This document shows positions 58,753-64,000 of a stretch of 64,000 nucleotides of DNA, one piece after another. Position numbers and translations under genes: made by a program. Location of the stretch: positions 14,044-78,043 of the forward strand of contig KN832874.1 of the NCBI GenBank assembly GCA_000827325.1, in the 5' to 3' direction. Source of the stretch: Oidiodendron maius Zn (Eukaryota; Ascomycota; Leotiomycetes; Myxotrichaceae). The notes beneath the pieces are model-generated. The model had not been told where the DNA came from and did not search any database. It was given only the letters and a program-made list of their open reading frames with translations. How positions within the stretch are numbered: position 1 is the first letter of the stretch; each line of letters starts with the position of its first letter.

Positions 58753-61700
58753 GGTGACTGACAGCTGGGCGAAGAGGCACAATGGAAGTTGGGGGGGTGA
58801 GAGAGGGCAGGAAAGGCACGATCTGGGCGGGGGAGGATAATAAAGGCCGAGAGCACACACCGGAAGCTCAACTCAAGCTCTGACCAGCTTCCTTCCACCA
58901 CGACGGGGAATTGAAGGGCCGTCGCGGGAGGCAAAACACCTTCTCAAAGGGGATGGTTTGCGGATCATCAACGATTCACCCCATCATGGGGGAAGATAGT
59001 GGCGGACAATACGAGGCCTGCACATCTGACTGTCACCAAGTAGTCTGATGGGCGCAGTGGAGCTGATTCTGGCGCGGACCTGGGAGGATATCGCCCGGAC
59101 TAGCCGACGATAGGGTTGGGAAGAGGGAAAGTGCATGGTACTGTCGCTTCTCGCCAGACCCGAAAAACCTCACCCAATGGGCAAAAGCTTAGTATCGTTA
59201 GCCACGCCTCAGCCGAGCGCCCGAGCTGCCTCTTGGGGCCTAGGAGCGCCTCGATTCCCTCGTGATTGCCTTCCAGAAGGGCGCGAGAAGGAAAACTAGC
59301 GTCAGCATCCGCCGGGAATGAAGGCCCATCAACGTGGTCCAGCTCCGGCCACAGCTGGAGTCTCCCCGGCTTGCACAGGGTGTGACATGGCTTTGCAGCC
59401 CCTGGCACAGCATCATGCTGGCGGTACTAACTTGCCACAGACGTAGACGAGACGGTAACCCCTTCAGCGCTCCTGCGCAGCGATAAATCAGAGTCCTTTT
59501 CACAAGCGGCGTGGAGGAGGGGTCGCCTGGAAATACACCTCGGCGACTCTTACAGTGGGCGTGGAGATGGCCGACACGGGCAAAGACCTCAGCTGGAGAA
59601 TAAATGCGATTCGTCGGGGAGAAAGAGAGTCGGTCTCCACCTCCTATCCACCTCCCATCCACCTCCTTAACCTCGCCTCCCTGCTTTCTATGTGGACACC
59701 AGCCTTTCAGCTAGAAGGCGACTCCACTCGACCGTCCTAGCCAGTGGATTTACTGTACTGTAGTACAGCAGTATAGTAGTAAAGGCTGACTGGATATGAG
59801 ACAGCCGGAACGCGCCCCTAATGCCAATCAAATGGCTCACCCTCGGCCCAACACGCCCGTTTGCTGCAGCAGACACAGGACAAGTGCGGGGAGGCCACGA
59901 TGCGCCACCAACGACGAGGATGCGCTGCAGATCAGACACACGCTAAACAAGTCCTTCGAATCCGGGCAACACCGAGCCATGCCTTGTGCGGTACTTCGTC
60001 GCCTTCCATCGTGCTGGCAGTGCAGCTTAATTTGTCTTGCCGCCTGGTACCCGTGCATGCGGGAGTCCAATAGAATTCAAGTAATTAGGGAGCAAGGAGA
60101 GCACCGAAGGACCCAGGATCCATTTTACGGAGCCGCGTTTCGCCGCTTGTCATCCAGCAGTGAGAGGGCGGGCACGGAGCAATGGGGATAAGTGAGAAGA
60201 TACTAACGGCACTTGGCTGTCAGGACGCATGTCGTAACACAAGAAAGCAAGGCACTGCTGTTGGACACAAATAGGTGAACGCAAAACGTGCATGCCCGCA
60301 TCTTAACGTCTTAAACCGGCGCAAGGCGCCCTCATAAATGGCAATTGCATGCCGTCGCGGGAGGTCAATTCCACCTCCTGCAATAGGAAGCTGGAGGTGC
60401 AACCACCTCCCGTTCTCGAGCTCGCAGGGCCAACTATCCCGTGCATCTAATATTTAGTATATGACATCAAATTTGAGGGATATTGCTTCCAAGCCCCTTT
60501 CTTACGAATAACCAGACGCTTCTGAAGAGACGCAATCTTTCCAACCTTTCCCCTGCAAGGACAGTCCTGCTGCCAAGACGTATTTTTGAGCGTCTCTATT
60601 CTGTCCGCATGAAGATGGAAAGAAATTTTGTCTTGGTTTCCATTTGTGAGTATAATTCGAACAAGTATCTTGTATTCTTAAATCTATTCACTTGGCCCAA
60701 CTTCTATCTCTCAACTCCAAGATTGAGAGTCCAGGCCAAACAAAACCCTCTTTTATCTATCTCCAAGACGCTCTTCTTTCCAAACAGCGCAATAAATATT
60801 ATTTTGTGGACAGATTCAAAAGACTGTTATATCTAAATATCTCCTCTCAAATAATGTCCCGATTTATAAGTGCGGTCGAACTCCAGATTAAAATCTTCTT
60901 CGCCGAGGATCACTTTCAGTTACATAATTCAAATCCTAAATCTTTCTCCGCCATTGAACATCAAACCCCGTCGCTTTAGCACCCTTATATACCCCTTCTC
61001 ATACGCTTCTCTCAACGCAAAGCCCTGGACCGGAAACCCCAAGCTGATACACTTTCAGCCCGATACCTCTGCCTTTTCTTTTTGATTACCATTGACCTCA
61101 TTGAAACTGTCCAGGGACTTCTTATTAATTCCGCCTATCCACGCCGAGAACCATGGCGCAAACAAAATTTGAAATACCTGGTAATATCCTCGGTCTGGAT
61201 GAACTTGTCACCCTCCAGGATTCGTCTCACTCTCCAGGAACCAGAAGGCGTGCTCTCCAATCGCGAGCCCGTAGAACAATCCTCTCCAGCCGAAGACATT
61301 GGGCGTGTTTTTCCGGGATTGTGTTAATAATGTGCATGTCAGCAAAGAGGAGAGGGAGATTGACGTTTCCCACGGGCTTTAAGACCGTCCCTCGACGTTA
61401 ATTTACAAGTCCGTCTCCGACCTCGATAGAAGGCTTGTCGGGATCGCGGTGAGTAATGAATATGCCTGTATACCATTGAGGCATGCTAGGGAAGTCCATA
61501 AACCGATGGCACAGCTTCAGTATCGCTCCGAGGCTTGGTGCAATAGGTGTGGCAGACGATTCTCTTGACTTCGGCGGACTTGATCTCAGAATAGATTTGT
61601 ACCACCCTTCTGAGATGTGATAGGATGAGAGAGATTTGGGGGATTTCTTACGTTTATCTTTACTTCAGGTTTCAACTAGAGCAGGCCCTTTAGGTGACCC

Positions 61701-62157
61701 ATCTGGTGCATGAAAGAATCCACTTAGCTAGATAGGTAAGTACCAGCGACGATTCGAAATCGATATTGTGGTTTAATAAACCTTATGGAGAGATGTTGTA
61801 TCCAGAACGGTGGGAGATTATAAAGATCTGGAGCTGAAAAGACACAACAAGAAACTCCCCTGCGCTCTCCCGTTCTCAGGCGGGGGGCTATGCCACTTCA
61901 CACTGTTGACTGGATGTGGCTGAAGTTCTACAGGACAGGGGATGATTGATTGGCTTGGCCACATCACCAACGCAGGGTTCCGGATGAACCGATGAGCAAC
62001 CTACACGTAAAAGGGAGACCGAAATATGTAACTGTGTAACTCTGGGGTATCGAGCAGCTTCTTTTATCATGAGCTTTCACAAGCCGCGTATTTTCTGCAA
62101 GGTATTGCCAAACTCTCCCTTCCCTGGCGCTCCAGCGCTTCTGCTCCAGAGTCCAAA
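58753..62157. other. 3.4-kb region without a supported gene
   Basis: GC-rich at 58760-60430 with many GC-driven frames, T/C-rich at 60480-61100, where the text looks like a fungal promoter and 5' leader. An ATG in good context (ACCATGGCG) opens an 82-codon frame at 61153-61401 (MAQTKFEIPGNILGLDELVT) with no recognised domain. It might be a small gene but I cannot support it. 61405-62157 is the 3' flank of the nitrate transporter. Confidence 0.4.
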
Positions 62158-63879
62158 CTACGGAACTGGCCGAATCCAGGACACCGCCAAATTGATCGCG
62201 ATAGATATAACCCCGATGGTCCAAACGGAGCGATCGTAATGTGCCCCGTTATACCGGAAAATAATATTAAAGATGATACCCCCCAAGTTTCCTGCAGCGC
62301 CAACGGTTCCCGATACGATCCCTGTATCAACGGCCATGTCAGCAGACACGCGACGAGGAATTTGGAAAGTAACCTACCATTCGCTGCCGGGTAAACGTGA
62401 GGAACAAGTGAGAAGTTAGCACCATTGGCGGCCTCTAAAAAGAATGCCAGTCCTGCGAAGAGACCGAACATGGTGGCCTCACTTTTTGGATTCGATAACC
62501 CAGCCGCGAGTAGAAACACCCCGGTAACGACCCCAAGAAAGACCAGCCACAACTTCTTTACCCAGAGAGAGCTGGTATGCCGGTAGAGAAGATCGGAGAT
62601 ATAGCCGCCCAGCGGTCGGAAGAGAACGTTGAGGAGGCCGAACATTGCTGCCCATTGTCCACACTTGGTTTGTCCGAGGTGAGGAAAGTTCACCAAATAG
62701 TATGAACCTAGGATCCCGTCGAGGGCTAGTTCGGCCCCAAAGGAGCACGCGTACTGGCTGACAAGCGTCAGGGTTGGTAGACTGCAGACGACGTACAACA
62801 CCTCCTTAAGCGTTGGGGCAACAATGACCTCGCCATGGATGGCATCCAGACCTGCGTGGCCATCGAGTTGAATCTCGAGGTCGGAGCTTTGTGGAGTTCT
62901 ATTTGTTTCATTATAATTGGCTTTCTTTGAATTTAATTCGGAGACCTTGGTGTCTTGTGACAGAACCTGACCATCTTTGGTCTCATCAAGTGGAGGAGTG
63001 ACCGGGCTACCCTCGACAATGGTAAGCTTTCGTTCAGACCATTTTCCAGTAGGAGTGTCGGTGCAAGTGAGCAACATTCCTAGAGCCACGGCAACATTAA
63101 TGATAAACGGGACGATGTACGCTACCCTCCATGCTTTGTGTGCGGTAAGTCCTCTGTGCTGGACAAGGGAGTCAAATACTGCAGGCATCACGAAACTATA
63201 ACAGGCATTAGATCAATGTGTATGCCTTTGAGCTGGTTTTCTTACTATGTGATCCCGCCTCCTGCATTTCCCCAGCCTGCAGTCAATGCATTGGCGGTGC
63301 CAATAACGTCCTTGTCGAAGAAGCCGGTTGTCCAGACCTGGCAAGGCACGAAACTGGCGCCAAGAATGCCAACAAAAAACCGCAGAGCTATTAAACCGCT
63401 CGAGCTTGTCACCAAGCCTGCCATGGCGGTCGGGATTGAGCCAGCAAGCAAGATGCCAACGAAGACTAGGCGTGGCCCAAAGCGATCACATAGTGGGCCA
63501 GAAATAAAGCGAATGAGGAAACTAGGGAAGTTAACTTTCCGTCATCCACAGAACAGGTCAGGTGGATATTACGTTGCCAGCAGGGCGACAATATTCGAAT
63601 TAGCGACATCAGTCTGACTTAGTTTCAGGTCTTTTTTAATTGTAACAGTCAACTGTTACCCTCGGTCAATTGCGCTCTTGATGGACATATATTTTGGAAG
63701 CTCACCAAGGGCGGAAATGCGTACCATGACAGGAACGCCACCATGAATCCCAGCCAGGAAAAGAAGAAGACTCTTCCATACGGATCCAAAGGATTTAGGA
63801 CAGGGATTGATTTGGCTTTATGATTGGTTGGATTGACAGTAGGGGAAGCAAAGAGCAATCGCAGAGGACCTGTGGCCAT
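62158..63879 (-). CDS. crnA: Nitrate/nitrite transporter, NRT2/NNP family (CrnA-like), five exons
   Basis: Exons 63706-63879, 63573-63652, 63246-63521, 62378-63195 and 62158-62321 join in frame to 503 residues, close to the 507 of Aspergillus nidulans Crn[13 protein letters not shown]-like text (AGWGNAGGG, about 166-174) and [12 protein letters not shown] in the last exon are the two Gly-rich nitrate signatures. [15 protein letters not shown] is the MFS loop 2-3 motif. A hydrophilic loop of about 90 residues between TM6 and TM7 (TGKWSERKL to [11 protein letters not shown]) is characteristic of fungal NRT2. It imports nitrate with protons at the plasma membrane and is normally controlled by nitrate and nitrogen status. 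The promoter lies past 63880 and only 121 bases of it are in view, so no GATA or NirA sites can be judged. Nitrate and nitrite reductase genes are not in the window. Confidence 0.93.
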
Positions 63880-64000
63880 TATGAGGATGTCCGAGGGCGA
63901 CGAGTGCGGTGGGAGTTTTAGACGGAGTCTGTCTAAACCATCATGGAACCAAAGTTCGAGCGTCTCTGGTATATGAACACAGTAAAACGATTGACTGTCA

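Noticed and set aside
59100-60190. Several overlapping frames on both strands in GC-rich DNA
   Set aside because: Open on both strands at once with no domain, as expected by chance at this GC content.
61153-61401. 82-codon frame with a good ATG context
   Set aside because: No domain, no splice continuation and no homologue that I recognise; left as uncertain.

Overview
This window reads as nuclear DNA of a filamentous ascomycete (Pezizomycotina, possibly Eurotiomycetes; the class is a guess). The evidence is short 47-78 nt spliceosomal introns with GT...CTRAY...AG signals, Zn2Cys6 and fungal_trans regulators, a CFEM/GPI-type wall protein, MFS, OPT and NRT2 transporters, and a Ty3/gypsy element mutated in the C-to-T/G-to-A pattern of repeat-induced point mutation (RIP). 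I rebuilt most multi-exon genes by hand from splice signals and frame continuity, so exon limits are predictions.

Layout. (1) 1-8.1 kb is repeat territory. It holds a 6.4 kb LTR retrotransposon on the minus strand with 295-bp LTRs and a 5-bp target duplication, a remnant of a second related LTR, a 5'-truncated Tc1/mariner transposase and broken tRNA-like sequences. (2) 8.7-21 kb mixes an unrecognised 703-residue protein and an intact secreted dipeptidyl peptidase 5 with a run of dead or dying genes: a protease-like fragment, a Zn2Cys6 regulator with damaged splicing, a glycosyltransferase and a truncated copy of ribosome-biogenesis gene NSA2. (3) 22-31.3 kb has a YCII-like protein, a salicylate-hydroxylase-type flavoprotein, a 7-exon MFS transporter and a Zn2Cys6 regulator. 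(4) 33.7-48.9 kb carries a lipid- and metabolite-flavoured set: ELO elongase, SMP-30-like secreted propeller protein, MARVEL protein, monocarboxylate-type transporter, fatty-acid/sterol hydroxylase and a second 7-exon MFS transporter. (5) 49.9-63.9 kb holds a CFEM protein, a fungal-specific regulator, an SDR reductase, an OPT peptide transporter and an NRT2 nitrate transporter.

How the genes may work together. Region 4 could be a small lipid or sterol tailoring and export neighbourhood, but no polyketide synthase, NRPS or terpene cyclase is visible, so a biosynthetic cluster is only a hypothesis. Peptidase, OPT and nitrate transporter are all nutrient-acquisition functions but are far apart and show no shared control in this sequence.

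Most notable observations: the two LTRs of one element differ at about 99 of 295 positions, all RIP-type and all in one copy, while the other LTR is GC-rich and apparently untouched; intron 1 of the OPT gene contains about three decayed tandem copies of the start of exon 2 with its splice acceptor; two introns use GC donors; and a tRNA-Ile-like sequence is split by 49 bp in its D-loop.
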